From positions 483,604 to 547,603 of the forward strand of contig NZ_FNIJ01000001.1 in assembly GCF_900103845.1 (NCBI RefSeq): a stretch of 64,000 nucleotides of DNA. The letters are read 5' to 3'. The notes beneath the pieces were generated by a model. The model worked only from the letters and a program-made list of their open reading frames with translations, was not told the origin of the DNA and did not search any database. Below, one piece after another: positions 16,737-25,766 of this stretch. The translations under genes were made by a program, and so were the position numbers. Within the stretch, counting starts at the first letter, position 1. Each line of letters begins with the position of its first letter. This stretch comes from Pseudomonas jinjuensis (GTDB lineage: Bacteria > Pseudomonadota > Gammaproteobacteria > Pseudomonadales > Pseudomonadaceae).

Positions 16737-17719
16737 GCCAGTTGCCCCCGGAGTTCATCCTGGCCTTCCTCGGCATGGTCTTCGTCGCCGTGTTCCTGCT
16801 CAGCCAGGGGCTGGTGGTGCCGGTGTTCGGCGAGGCCGGCAAGGTGCACAAGCGCATCCGCGCGCGGCTCGACGTGATGGAGCGCGCCGCCAACCTGCCG
16901 AACATGCAGATGGTACTGCGGCAGAAATACCTGACGCGCCTGTCGCCGCTGGAGGCGCGGCTGGAACAGTGGCCGCTGATGGAACGGCTGGCCGTGCTGA
17001 TCGAACAGTCCGGCCACCAGTACCGCGCCTACCGCGTGGTGATGCTGGGGCTGGCGCTGGCGCTGTGGGTCGGTTGCGCGCTGTGGCTGCTGCTGCCGGT
17101 CTGGTGGCTGGCGCTGGTCGTCGCGCTGGTGGTGTTCTGGCTGCCGGTCATGAAGATCGCCGGCGACCGCAGCCGGCGCTTCGCGCTCTTCGAGGAGGGC
17201 CTGCCGGACGCCCTGGACGCCATGTGCCGCGCCCTGCGCGCCGGCCATCCGTTCAACGAGACGCTGCGCCTGGTCGCCGACGAGCACAAGGGGCCGGTCG
17301 CCGAGGAGTTCGGCCTGACCTTCGCCGACATCAACTACGGCAACGACGTGCGCCGGGCCATGATCGGCCTGCTGGAGCGGATGCCGAGCATGACGGTGAT
17401 GATGCTGGTGACCTCGATCCTCATCCACCGCGACACCGGCGGCAACCTGACCGAGATCCTCGAACGCCTGAGCAGCCTCATCCGCGGGCGCTTCCGCTTC
17501 CAGCGCAAGGTCAGGACCCTCTCCGCCGAAGGACGGATGTCGGCCTGGGTGCTGATCTCGGTGCCCTTCGTGCTGGCCGGCGTGATCATGCTGACCACGC
17601 CGAAGTACCTGCCGATGCTGACCGGCGACCCGCTGGGGCAGAAGCTGGTGATGGGCGCCTTCGTGGCGATGCTGGTGGGCATCTTCTGGATACGCCGGGT
17701 GATCCGCATCCAGGTGTAG
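16733..17719 (+). CDS. tadB: Tad inner-membrane platform protein TadB
   Basis: Integral-membrane GspF-like platform protein of 328 residues. It has an N-terminal helix ([20 protein letters not shown]), two further central helices near 100-135, and a C-terminal helix pair. The T2SSF domain includes [20 protein letters not shown] and the conserved [19 protein letters not shown]. The ATG overlaps the tadA stop (ATGA), giving translational coupling. It works with TadC as the base of the pilus. Confidence 0.94.
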   Translation: MSQLPPEFILAFLGMVFVAVFLLSQGLVVPVFGEAGKVHKRIRARLDVMERAANLPNMQMVLRQKYLTRLSPLEARLEQWPLMERLAVLIEQSGHQYRAYRVVMLGLALALWVGCALWLLLPVWWLALVVALVVFWLPVMKIAGDRSRRFALFEEGLPDALDAMCRALRAGHPFNETLRLVADEHKGPVAEEFGLTFADINYGNDVRRAMIGLLERMPSMTVMMLVTSILIHRDTGGNLTEILERLSSLIRGRFRFQRKVRTLSAEGRMSAWVLISVPFVLAGVIMLTTPKYLPMLTGDPLGQKLVMGAFVAMLVGIFWIRRVIRIQV

Positions 17720-17731
17720 GGAGGAGGGAGC

Positions 17732-18700
17732 ATGGACTATCTGCTGGCGTTGATCAGTGGTGCGGTGGGTAACGAACAGGTGGCGCGGCTGCTGTTCCTC
17801 GGCACCGTGGGGCTGAGCACGGCGCTGGCCGGGGTGACCGTGATGCTGCTGGTCACCGGCCTGCGCGACCCGTTGCGGCGCCGGCTGCTGCTGATCAAGC
17901 GCGGCCACGCCGAGCTGCCGCCGGGGCAGCGTGCGCCGGGCAACCTGCAGCTGCTGCTGGAGCAGGTCGGCCAGCGCTTCGCCGGCGAGGATCGCAGCCT
18001 GGCGTCCTCCACCCGGATGCGGCTGGTGCATGCCGGCTACCGCTCGGCTTCGGCGGTGCAGCTGTACTGGGCGATCCGCCTGGTGCTGCCGCTGTCGCTG
18101 TCCGCCGCGGCGCTGCCGGTGCTGCCGCTGCTGCCGGAGCTGTCGCTGGGCATGGCGCTCCTGCTGGTGGCGGGCTCGGCCGGTTGCGGCTGGCTGGCGC
18201 CGGCGATCTACGTGGACAAGCGCAGGACGAAACGGATCGGCCGCCTTCGGGCCGCATTCCCCGATGCGCTGGACCTGATGGTGGTCTGCGTCGAGTCGGG
18301 GCTGGCATTGCCCCAGGCCATGGAGCGGGTCGCCGAGGAAATGTCGGTCAGCCAGGTGGAGCTGGCCGAGGAACTGGCGCTGGTCAACGCGGAAATCCGC
18401 GCCGGCATACCCAGCACCCAGGCGCTGCGCGGGCTGGCCGAGCGCACCGGCCTGGAAGACATCCAGGGATTGGTCAGCCTGCTGGCGCAGAGCATCCGTT
18501 TCGGTACCAGTGTCGCCGATACCTTGCGCATCTATGCCGAGGAGTTCCGCGACCGGCGTACCCAGGCGGCCGAGGAACAGGCGGCGAAGGTCGGCACCAA
18601 GCTGGTGTTTCCGCTGATCCTCTGCCTGTGGCCGAGCTTTTTCCTGGTGGCCATCGGGCCGGCGATCATTGGTGCACTCAAGGCATTCGGGAGACTGTGA
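17732..18700 (+). CDS. tadC: Tad inner-membrane platform protein TadC
   Basis: Second GspF-like membrane platform protein, 322 residues, with an N-terminal hydrophobic segment, a central helix pair at about 110-155 and a C-terminal helix (LVFPLILCLWPSFFLVAIGP). The T2SSF core has FPDALDLMVVCVESGLALPQ and the late motif IRFGTSVADTLRIYAEEFRD. GGAGGGAG precedes the ATG. It lies between tadB and tadD. Confidence 0.94.
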   Translation: MDYLLALISGAVGNEQVARLLFLGTVGLSTALAGVTVMLLVTGLRDPLRRRLLLIKRGHAELPPGQRAPGNLQLLLEQVGQRFAGEDRSLASSTRMRLVHAGYRSASAVQLYWAIRLVLPLSLSAAALPVLPLLPELSLGMALLLVAGSAGCGWLAPAIYVDKRRTKRIGRLRAAFPDALDLMVVCVESGLALPQAMERVAEEMSVSQVELAEELALVNAEIRAGIPSTQALRGLAERTGLEDIQGLVSLLAQSIRFGTSVADTLRIYAEEFRDRRTQAAEEQAAKVGTKLVFPLILCLWPSFFLVAIGPAIIGALKAFGRL

Positions 18701-18701
18701 C

Positions 18702-19748
18702 ATGAACAGGAAGCTGCTGCTGTTGGCCGTATCGGCCGTTCTCGCGGGATGTCAGTCCAACGCTCCCGAACAGGGCGGGGAGTTTCGCTCGGTCTATTCC
18801 GGCGACAGCTCGGTGCTCTATCAGGTGCAGAAACAGGCGGACTCCCCGCTGCAGGCCATGCAACTGGCGGCCAGGGCCTACCAGGCCGGCAACCTCGACA
18901 TGGCGCTGTTCCAGTACCTGCGGGTCGTCGAGCTGGACCCGAAGCGCCATTCGGCGATGGTCTGGGTCGGGCGCATCCATCGCGAGCGCGGCAATGCGCA
19001 GCTGGCGGAGATGGCCTTCGGCGATGTGCTGGCCAGCGATCCGGACAACCCCGAAGCGCTCTCCGAGCTGGGGCTGCTCTATCTCGCCGGGCGCAACCAC
19101 GCCAAGGCCCGGGAGATGTTTTCCCGGGCCCTGGCGGTCGACCAGAAACGCCTCGGCAGGTCCGCCGACGCGCTCGCCGTCGACCAGCTGGAAGTGGATG
19201 GCCAGTCGCCGCTGAAGGTCTACAACGCGCTGGGGGTCCTCGCCGATCTGGGCGACGACTTCGCGCAGGCGGAGGCCTACTACCGGCTGGCCATGCGCAT
19301 CGAGCCGCGCTCGGCGCTGGTGCACAACAGCCAGGGCTATTCCTACTACCTCGCCGGGCAGTGGCCGGAAGCCGAGCGCATGTACCAGCGCGGCATAAGC
19401 TACGACCCTTCGTACAAGCCGCTGTGGCGCAACTACGGGCTGCTGCTGGCGCGCATGGAGCGCTACGAGGAGGCGGTTTCAGCCTTCGAGCAGGTCGAGC
19501 CGAGGGCGGAGGCGAGCAACGACGTCGGCTATGTCTGCCTGGTGGCGGGCCGGCTGGATGAAGCCGAGCAGTTCTTCCGCAGCGCCATCGACCAGGCTCC
19601 GGGGCACTACGCCACCGCGTGGGACAACCTGAACCGGGTCGAGCAGATCAGGAGGATCCGCCAGATCGGCGGTGGCGGAGCGCCGGAACCGGAACAGCCG
19701 GTGGCGGTATTGCAGGGACCGGCGATGACCGCCGTGACCACTCCGTGA
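18702..19748 (+). CDS. tadD: TPR lipoprotein TadD
   Basis: Tetratricopeptide-repeat lipoprotein that in other Tad systems helps secretin assembly. The 348-residue protein has a lipoprotein signal with lipobox LAGC near residues 14-17. Several TPR units follow (for example AMVWVGRIHRERGNAQLAEM, EALSELGLLYLAGRNHAKAR, and SALVHNSQGYSYYLAGQWPE). It is the last gene of the forward-oriented pilus operon, and no tad gene follows. Confidence 0.92.
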   Translation: MNRKLLLLAVSAVLAGCQSNAPEQGGEFRSVYSGDSSVLYQVQKQADSPLQAMQLAARAYQAGNLDMALFQYLRVVELDPKRHSAMVWVGRIHRERGNAQLAEMAFGDVLASDPDNPEALSELGLLYLAGRNHAKAREMFSRALAVDQKRLGRSADALAVDQLEVDGQSPLKVYNALGVLADLGDDFAQAEAYYRLAMRIEPRSALVHNSQGYSYYLAGQWPEAERMYQRGISYDPSYKPLWRNYGLLLARMERYEEAVSAFEQVEPRAEASNDVGYVCLVAGRLDEAEQFFRSAIDQAPGHYATAWDNLNRVEQIRRIRQIGGGGAPEPEQPVAVLQGPAMTAVTTP

Positions 19749-19858
19749 CACCCCGCCGGCGCCTGCCGGCACTGCGGATGCGCCTGTCCATGGGCTCCGC
19801 GGTGCCGGCTCGTCCTGCTTCCTGCCGGCGCTGACGTTCCTCGTCCGGTCCATCCCGC

Positions 19859-20050
19859 TCAGGCCTTCTTCAGGCCATCGATCAGTTCGCGCAGCTCCTT
19901 GCGCTCCGAGGGCAAGGTGGGTGCCGCGCACAGCGAGAGCAGCCGCCCATCGTTGTGGATGGCGATCTGCGTTTCGAACTGCAGATCCTGGTCTTCCACC
20001 GTGATGTAGGTAATGCGGTAGGCCAGTGTCGCAGCTTTGTGGCTGAGCAT
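19859..20050 (-). CDS. Small conserved-looking hypothetical protein
   Basis: A 63-residue protein (starts MLSHKAATLAYRITYI, ends ELIDGLKKA) of mixed strand and helix character, with no signal peptide or recognised domain. The ATG at 20050 gives a compact, plausible protein. A 10-bp stem hairpin (20100-20126) lies about 50 bp upstream. It converges on tadD and diverges from the rraB-like gene. Function unknown. Confidence 0.6.
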   Translation of the reverse strand: MLSHKAATLAYRITYITVEDQDLQFETQIAIHNDGRLLSLCAAPTLPSERKELRELIDGLKKA

Positions 20051-20099
20051 CTCCGAAGCCTCCCCAGGGATTGGCAGGTAACCCGGGGCAGAAATCGTG

Positions 20100-20126
20100 C
20101 CGGTTTTCCGGATATCGCGAAAACCG
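20100..20126. other. Perfect hairpin in the divergent promoter region
   Basis: Inverted repeat CCGGTTTTC / GAAAACCGG with a short internal spacer, between the small hypothetical gene and the rraB-like gene. It could be an operator or an RNA hairpin. No factor could be assigned. Confidence 0.4.
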
Positions 20127-20201
20127 GGTTGGCAATGACTCGAAACATGCGCGCAATGCGGCTCGCGCGGGATTTTTCCACGCGCCGGAACAGGTACGGG
20201 T

Positions 20202-20233
20202 ATGCTGTGAGGACGGCCCCCGTACTGGGGGCC
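20202..20233 (+). promoter_or_regulatory. rraB-like leader: possible -10 and hairpin
   Basis: A TATGCT -10-like hexamer near 20202 is followed by a hairpin GGCCCCC-GTACT-GGGGGCC (20215-20233), which ends 24 bp before the ATG of the RraB-like gene. The hairpin would lie in the 5' untranslated region and could influence translation or stability. Confidence 0.4.
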
Positions 20234-20257
20234 ATTCCCCGTAATTGGAGCTACCTC

Positions 20258-20593
20258 ATGACTCGTGACATGCAGCTTTTCCCGGCCGACGAAATCGGCG
20301 ATGCGCTCTGGACCCTGCAGGAGGAGGGAGAGGACCTGTCGTTCGAACGCGAAGTGGAGTTCGCCGTGATCTTCCCGGACGAACAGGCGGCCCTGGATTT
20401 CGCCATCATGCTGCTGCAGAACGGGCAGAAGGTGGCCTACTCGGAGTACGACGGCAACGACGAGCTGCCCTGGCAGGTGCTGGCGTATCCGGTGATGGAG
20501 CCCAGCCACGAGAACATCAGCGGCTACGAAAGCCTGCTGGCCGAACACAGCGAGCCGCTGGGCGGCAGGACCGACGGCTGGTCCGCGCTCTGA
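20258..20593 (+). CDS. RraB-like ribonuclease E inhibitor family protein
   Basis: A 111-residue acidic cytoplasmic protein matching the RraB family pattern: FPADEIGDALW, EFAVIFPDEQAALDFAIMLL, WQVLAYPVMEPSHENISGYE and a C-terminal PLGGRTDGW. Family members bind RNase E and modulate mRNA decay. This function is carried over from the family and was not shown here. GGAG precedes the ATG. A monocistronic unit seems likely, because a strong terminator follows directly. Confidence 0.8.
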   Translation: MTRDMQLFPADEIGDALWTLQEEGEDLSFEREVEFAVIFPDEQAALDFAIMLLQNGQKVAYSEYDGNDELPWQVLAYPVMEPSHENISGYESLLAEHSEPLGGRTDGWSAL

Positions 20594-20610
20594 TCCCGGC
20601 GGGATGACGA

Positions 20611-20647
20611 AAAGGGCGGATGGCCGTTGCGGCCATCCGCCCTTTTT
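20611..20647 (+). terminator. Strong intrinsic terminator after the rraB-like gene
   Basis: A 15-bp perfect stem (AAAGGGCGGATGGCC and its complement, loop GTTGC) ends in a T-run. It lies between convergent genes and could stop transcription from both sides. Confidence 0.92.
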
Positions 20648-20688
20648 CATGGTGCTTCCCTGCAGCCGGGGAACGCCGGCCGCTTCCG

Positions 20689-21333
20689 TCAGCTGCGGGC
20701 GATCTGCCTCAGCGCCTGTTCGTAATACTCGGTGGACTGCGCGCCGGAAATCAGCTGGCGGCCGTCGATGATCACCGCCGGCACGGCGTGGATGCCGTGG
20801 CTGGTGTAGTAGTCCTCGTCCGCCACCACTTCCCGGGAATAGGTATCGCTGTCGAGGATCTCCCGCGCGCGCACCGCGTCCAGCCCGACCTCCACCGCCA
20901 GTCCCAGCAGCACCTCCGGATCGCTGATGTCCCGCCCCTGGCCGAAGTAGGCGTGCAGCAGCGTCTGCTTGAGCGCCAGGTCGCGCTGGACCTCGGCGGC
21001 CCAGTGCAGCAGGCGGTGGGCGTCGAAGGTGTTGTAGATGCGGGTGCGCTTGTGCAGGTCGAAGTGGAAGTCCACCTCGGCGCCGAGCGCCTGGACGTTC
21101 TCGTGGTTGCGGGCGATCTCGTCGGTGTCGATGCCGTACTTGCGCTGCAGGTGCTCGATCAGGTCCTCGCCCTCGGCCGGCATGTCGGCGTTCAGCTCGA
21201 ATGGCTTGATGTGCAGCTCCACGTTCACTTCGTCATCGAGCCGGCGGATGGCCGCGAGCAGACCGTTCAGGCCGATGGCGCACCAGGGGCAGACCACGTC
21301 GGAAACGAAGTCCAGGGTGACGGTCTTGCTCAT
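20689..21333 (-). CDS. FrnE-like DsbA-family oxidoreductase
   Basis: Cytoplasmic thioredoxin-fold protein of the DsbA/FrnE group, 214 residues without a signal peptide. The CxxC active site is CPWC near residues 15-18 (SDVVCPWCAIG), followed by an all-helical insertion. The cis-Pro region is AVPAVIIDGRQLISGAQS. Family members act as disulfide isomerases or glutathione-linked oxidoreductases. The substrate is unknown. The ATG at 21333 lies just before the first beta strand TVTLDFVSD. Confidence 0.85.
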   Translation of the reverse strand: MSKTVTLDFVSDVVCPWCAIGLNGLLAAIRRLDDEVNVELHIKPFELNADMPAEGEDLIEHLQRKYGIDTDEIARNHENVQALGAEVDFHFDLHKRTRIYNTFDAHRLLHWAAEVQRDLALKQTLLHAYFGQGRDISDPEVLLGLAVEVGLDAVRAREILDSDTYSREVVADEDYYTSHGIHAVPAVIIDGRQLISGAQSTEYYEQALRQIARS

Positions 21334-21472
21334 GGCAGGGGCTCTCCGAAATCGAATCCATCTAGCATGGGCCAGGCTGGCGTCCAAGGCCAGTCCCCTC
21401 CGGCGGCTGCTCACCCATCGGCGCATTGCGGTCTAGGATAAGGGTTTGGGCTGAATTCGAGGGGGGCGGTGA

Positions 21473-23281
21473 ATGGGCCGGATCCTGGTGGTCGACGAAC
21501 AGCCGGTGACGCGCCATGCGCTGCGCCTGCTAATGGAGTCGGAAGGCCACGAGGTGGTCGGTGAGGCGGACAACGGGCCACGGGCCCTGCAACTGGCGCG
21601 CGAGCTGTCGCCGAACCTGATGATCCTCGAACTATCGATACCCGGCCTCGGCGGACTGGAAGTCATCCAGCGCGTGGCCGGCCTGGGCCTGCCTTGCCGA
21701 ATCCTGGTGCTGACCACCCAGGACTCCCGCTACTTCGCCGCACGCTGCCGGGAGGCGGGCGCCAGCGGCTTCGTCAGCAAGCAGGAAGACCCCCACGAGC
21801 TGAAGGCCGCGGTGAAGACGCTGCTCAATGGCTACCAGCATTTTCCCGGCGATATCTGCGCCACTCCCGGCCAGAAGCAGCCGGCCGGCACGCTGCAACC
21901 CCTGTCGGTGCGCGAGCTGAGCGTGCTGCAGCTGCTGGCGCGCGGCTTCAGCAACATCGCCATCGCCGGGCAGCTGGCGATCAGCGACAAGACGGTGAGC
22001 ACCTACAAGACGCGCCTGTTGCAGAAGCTGCAGGCGTCCTCGCTGGTGGAGCTGATCGACATCGCCCGTCGCGCCGGCCTGCTGGAATCGGCGGGCGACG
22101 CGGATTCGGTGGCTGCGGCGGAACTCGAACCCGGGCAGCGGGAACGCCTCGAACTGCTGCAGAAGATGATCGACGCGGTGCCGGGAACTCTCGCGGTGCG
22201 CGACATCGAGGGGCGGGTGATGCTCTGCAACAAGGCCTTCCTCGATGTGTCCGGAATGAGCCAGGAGGAAGTGATCGGCAGCCTGTATCTCGATATCGAA
22301 AACTACTCGGAAGAGGACACCCGGGCGATCCAGGACTACTACCTGCGGGCGGTGGCGCGGCGGGCTTCGGCCAGCGTCGACCGGGTCATCGCCGACAAGC
22401 GCCACGGTCGCCGCGTGCTGACGCTATGGGCCAAGCCGCTGGAGGATGCGGAGGGCCGGCTGATCGGCATGCTGTGCGGCTCGCAGAACCAGACCGAGCG
22501 CGACGAACTGCTCTGCGAACTGCGCGAGGCCGCCCGCCGCATGGAGACGGAGACCCGCGTCAGGACGAGTTTCGCGCAGACGGTGAGCCGGGAGGTGGTG
22601 GCGGGTTTCCGTGGCGTCTCGGCGATGATCGACCTGGCGCTGGCCCGGCCGCAGCTCGGCGATGCCCAGCGCGAACCCTTGAAGGTGGCCCATGACATGG
22701 CGGCCGGGCTGCGCGGCCTGTTCTCCGACCTGAAGGACTACAACCGCCTGCAGACGGGACGGTTGATCCTGGACCCGCAACCCCATGACCTGCGCAAGCT
22801 GGTCGAGGCGCGTATCGCCGGCTACCGGGAACAGGCGCGGGACAGGGGGCTGGCGCTGCAACTGCAGGTCGGGAGGCTGCAGGAAACCCATGCATGGGTG
22901 GATGGCGAGCGCCTGGGCCAGGTCCTGGACAATCTGCTGAGCAACGCACTCAAGTTCACCGACCAGGGCGGCGTGCAGGTGCGCCTGAGCGCGCTGGGGG
23001 GCGCCGGGGGGCAGGTCGAGGTCATGCTCGACGTGGAGGACAGCGGCATCGGCATCGCCGGGGGAGAACTGCAGCGGCTGTTCGAACCCTACCGCCAGGT
23101 TCCCGACCGGCAGCGCATCCTGCGCGGCGGTTCGGGCCTCGGCCTGACATTGTGCCGCATGCTGCTGGAACTGATGGGCGGCAGCATCGGGCTGGACAGC
23201 CAGCCGGGCCTCGGCACCTGCGCCCGGGTGCGGCTGACGCTGCCGGTGGCGGAGGTCGGAAGCGGCCTCGGGGGGCGCTGA
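21473..23281 (+). CDS. Hybrid regulator: receiver (D53E), LuxR-type HTH, PAS, kinase-like core (H to R); first of a tandem pair
   Basis: 602-residue regulator with an unusual order. A receiver spans about residues 1-120. A LuxR/NarL-type DNA-binding domain at about 144-205 (LSVRELSVLQLLARGFSNIA, SDKTVSTYKTRLLQKL) is close to the BvgA/EvgA/RocA group. A PAS domain at about 226-340 and a histidine-kinase-like core at 365-595 follow. The receiver has Glu53 in place of the phosphorylated Asp (MILELS); Asp8 and Lys103 are kept. The H-box position has Arg373 (TVSREV where kinases have SHEL). The ATP-binding boxes look intact: N-box DNLLSNALKFT near 486, G1 DVEDSGIGI near 520, G2 GGSGLGLTL near 552. 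It is probably translated together with the next gene (1-bp gap). Targets are unknown; the Tad locus 1.7 kb upstream is a candidate. Confidence 0.85.
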   Translation: MGRILVVDEQPVTRHALRLLMESEGHEVVGEADNGPRALQLARELSPNLMILELSIPGLGGLEVIQRVAGLGLPCRILVLTTQDSRYFAARCREAGASGFVSKQEDPHELKAAVKTLLNGYQHFPGDICATPGQKQPAGTLQPLSVRELSVLQLLARGFSNIAIAGQLAISDKTVSTYKTRLLQKLQASSLVELIDIARRAGLLESAGDADSVAAAELEPGQRERLELLQKMIDAVPGTLAVRDIEGRVMLCNKAFLDVSGMSQEEVIGSLYLDIENYSEEDTRAIQDYYLRAVARRASASVDRVIADKRHGRRVLTLWAKPLEDAEGRLIGMLCGSQNQTERDELLCELREAARRMETETRVRTSFAQTVSREVVAGFRGVSAMIDLALARPQLGDAQREPLKVAHDMAAGLRGLFSDLKDYNRLQTGRLILDPQPHDLRKLVEARIAGYREQARDRGLALQLQVGRLQETHAWVDGERLGQVLDNLLSNALKFTDQGGVQVRLSALGGAGGQVEVMLDVEDSGIGIAGGELQRLFEPYRQVPDRQRILRGGSGLGLTLCRMLLELMGGSIGLDSQPGLGTCARVRLTLPVAEVGSGLGGR

Positions 23282-23282
23282 G

Positions 23283-25064
23283 ATGGGCAGGATACTGATC
23301 GTCGACGCGCAGCCGGTGACCCGGCACGCGGTCCGCCTGCTGATGGAGGCGGAAGGTCACGAGGTGGTGGGCGAGACCGACAACGGATCGCAGGCGCTGC
23401 AACTGGCGCGCAGCCTGCGCCCCGATCTGCTGGTCATGGAACTGTCGATCCACGGGCTGGGTGGGCTGGAGGTGATCCAGCGGCTGGTGGCGCTGGAGCT
23501 GAAGTGCCGGATCCTGGTGCTGACCACCCAGGACTCGAAGTATTTCGCCGGGCGCTGCCTGCAGGCCGGCGCCCAGGGTTTCGTCAGCAAGCAGCAGCCG
23601 CCCGGCGAGCTGAAGGCCGCGGTACATGCGGTTCTTGCCGGGCAAAGCTATTTCCCCAGCCACGCGCTGATCGGCATCGGCCAGGAAAGCGAGGCATTGC
23701 GCGAGCTGTCGGTCCGCGAGCTGACGGTGCTGCAGCTGCTGGCGCAGGGTTTCAGCAATACCGCCATCAGCGAGCAGCTGGCCATCAGCGACAAGACCGT
23801 CAGCACCTACAAGGTGCGCCTGATGCAGAAGTTGCGTGCCGCGTCCCTGGTGGAGCTGGTCGACATCGCCCGGCGCAGCGGGCTGGTCGAGGCGGGCGGG
23901 AGCGAACCCGAGGCGCCGGCCGCCGGCATGGGGCCGGAACAGCGGGAAAGGCTGGACCTGCTGCAGAAGCTGATCGATGCGATGCCGAACCCGCTGACCC
24001 TGCGCGACCCCGAAGGGCGGCTGCTGCTGTGCAACCAGGTCTACCTGGACTCCCTCGGCGTGAGCCGCGAGGAGGCGCAAGGCAAGCACTTCACCGAGCT
24101 TTCCCGCTTCACCGATCCGGAGGATGCGCGGGTCATCGAGGACGCCTACCTGCAGGCGGTGGCCGAGCGGAAGCCAGCGGCCTTCGACCGCGTGGTGAGC
24201 ACCAGCGCCGGCCGGCGCACGCTCGCCACCTGGGCCAAGCCGCTGCACGACGCCAGCGGCGCGCTGATCGGCATGTTCTGCGGCTCCGAGGACCACACCG
24301 AGCGGGAGGAACTGCTGCGCCAGCTGCGCGACTCCAACATGCGCGCGCAGGCCATGCGGCGCGTGCGGGATACCTTCGGCGACGCCGTGACGCGGGAGAT
24401 CGGGGTGGCGCTGGACGGCATCCTGGGAACCCTGGAGCAGGTGCTGGCCGGGCCGGTGATCGGCGAGGGGCAGCGCGATGCGCTGAAGGCCGTCGGGGCG
24501 ATCGCGGAAAACCTGCAGCGCCTGTTCTCCGACGTGGACGATTTCATCCAGCTGGAAGTCGGCAGGCTGGTCCTCGATGTCCGGCCCCACGGCCTGCGCG
24601 AGCTGCTCGACGCCTGTCTGTCGGCGCATCGGCCCGTTGCCGCTGCGAAGGGACTGGAGCTCAAGGTGCGGATGGAGCGGATGGGCGAGACGCGCGCGTG
24701 GGTCGACGGTCCGCGCCTGCGCCAGGTGCTGGACAACCTGATGAGCAACGCCCTGGCGTTCACCGACCGGGGCGAAGTGGTGCTCCGTGCACTCACTACC
24801 GCTCAGGGCATGGACCAGGCCGAGCTGGTGCTGGAGGTGGAGGACAGCGGCGTGGGCGTCGCCGAGGAGGAACAGGCGCAGCTGTTCGAGCCATTCCGCC
24901 AGTTGCCCGACCCGCAGCGCCTGGCGCGCGGCGGCACGGGGTTGGGGCTGGCGCTGTGCGAGCGGCTGGTGAAGCTGATGGGCGGCTCGATCGAGCTTGC
25001 CAGCCGGCGGGGCGTCGGCACCCGGGTACTGGTGCGCCTGCCGCTGCCGCTGGCTGGCGAATGA
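23283..25064 (+). CDS. Hybrid regulator: receiver (D53E), LuxR-type HTH, PAS, kinase-like core (H to R); second of a tandem pair
   Basis: 593-residue paralogue of the preceding protein with the same domain order: receiver 1-120, LuxR-type helix-turn-helix about 142-201, PAS about 225-338, kinase-like core about 360-588. The receiver again has Glu53 (LVMELS), with Asp8, Thr82 and Lys103 retained. The acidic partner at residue 9 is Ala. The H-box position has Arg371 (AVTREI). The N, G1 and G2 boxes are complete (DNLMSNALAFT, EVEDSGVGV, GGTGLGLAL). The start is one base after the upstream stop, and the first 100 residues are strikingly similar to it, so the pair arose by tandem duplication and may heterodimerise. 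Which promoters it binds is not known. Confidence 0.85.
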   Translation: MGRILIVDAQPVTRHAVRLLMEAEGHEVVGETDNGSQALQLARSLRPDLLVMELSIHGLGGLEVIQRLVALELKCRILVLTTQDSKYFAGRCLQAGAQGFVSKQQPPGELKAAVHAVLAGQSYFPSHALIGIGQESEALRELSVRELTVLQLLAQGFSNTAISEQLAISDKTVSTYKVRLMQKLRAASLVELVDIARRSGLVEAGGSEPEAPAAGMGPEQRERLDLLQKLIDAMPNPLTLRDPEGRLLLCNQVYLDSLGVSREEAQGKHFTELSRFTDPEDARVIEDAYLQAVAERKPAAFDRVVSTSAGRRTLATWAKPLHDASGALIGMFCGSEDHTEREELLRQLRDSNMRAQAMRRVRDTFGDAVTREIGVALDGILGTLEQVLAGPVIGEGQRDALKAVGAIAENLQRLFSDVDDFIQLEVGRLVLDVRPHGLRELLDACLSAHRPVAAAKGLELKVRMERMGETRAWVDGPRLRQVLDNLMSNALAFTDRGEVVLRALTTAQGMDQAELVLEVEDSGVGVAEEEQAQLFEPFRQLPDPQRLARGGTGLGLALCERLVKLMGGSIELASRRGVGTRVLVRLPLPLAGE

Positions 25065-25067
25065 GCC

Positions 25068-25694
25068 TCAGCGGCTCAGCAGCGAGGCGCCGCCGGCCGT
25101 GGCGAACAGCGCGGCGCTGCCACGGTTGAACCAGGCGTTGCCCTTGCCCGAGCGCAGGAAGCGCGCGGCGCCGCGGGCGCTGAGGCCGTAGAACAGCTTG
25201 CAGGCGAAATCCAGCACCGCCCAGGTGGCGATCATCACCAGCAGCTGCAGCCACAGCGGCCGTTCGGCGCTGAGGAACTGCGGCAGGAAGGCGGCGAAGA
25301 ACAGGATGTCCTTGGGATTGCTCGCGCCGAGGCCGAAGGCCTTCCAGAACATGGCGCGGAAGCTCGGGTTGACCGGCTGTTCCTCCGCCGCCTGCGGCTT
25401 GCTGGCGATGCACGACTGCTGCCAGCTCTGCCAGGCGAGATAGAACAGGTAGAGCGCACCGACCACCTTGAGCACGCTGAACAGCTTCTCCGAGGCCAGC
25501 AGCAGGGCGCCGAGGCCGAGGGCCGAGGCGCTGAGCAGGCAGATCGACGCGCTGACCCCGCCGAGGAACGCCGGCAGCGAGCGGCGCAGGCCGTAGTTCA
25601 GGCTGTTGCTGACCATCAGCAGCGACAGCGGACCTGGGATCAGGATCACGATCAGGGCGGCGCTGCTGTAGAGCAGCCAGGTTTCCAGGCTCAT
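25068..25694 (-). CDS. LysE/RhtB-family amino-acid exporter
   Basis: Six-helix inner-membrane exporter of 208 residues with the family N-terminal motif VILIPGPLSLLMVSNSLNYG and the mid-protein ASNPKDILFFAAFLPQF. Members export amino acids such as homoserine, threonine or lysine. The substrate cannot be told from sequence. It converges on the second hybrid regulator gene, with 3 bp between the stops. Confidence 0.88.
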   Translation of the reverse strand: MSLETWLLYSSAALIVILIPGPLSLLMVSNSLNYGLRRSLPAFLGGVSASICLLSASALGLGALLLASEKLFSVLKVVGALYLFYLAWQSWQQSCIASKPQAAEEQPVNPSFRAMFWKAFGLGASNPKDILFFAAFLPQFLSAERPLWLQLLVMIATWAVLDFACKLFYGLSARGAARFLRSGKGNAWFNRGSAALFATAGGASLLSR

Positions 25695-25714
25695 CGAAGG
25701 CGTCTCGCAGAAAG

Positions 25715-25743
25715 TGAAAACCCCGGCGCGAGCGCACCGGGGT
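25715..25743 (-). terminator. Intrinsic terminator after the purine permease
   Basis: CCCCGG/CCGGGG stem extended by a G/C-rich loop and followed by TTTT when read on the minus strand. It lies between the permease stop and the exporter start. Confidence 0.75.
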
Positions 25744-25766
25744 CGTTCAGGTGGCGTGAGCCCAGT

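Noticed and set aside
15731..18703. 990-codon minus-strand frame opposite tadA-tadC
   Set aside because: Low-complexity His/Gln/Arg composition, no motifs, and it crosses several real genes with clear homology on the other strand.
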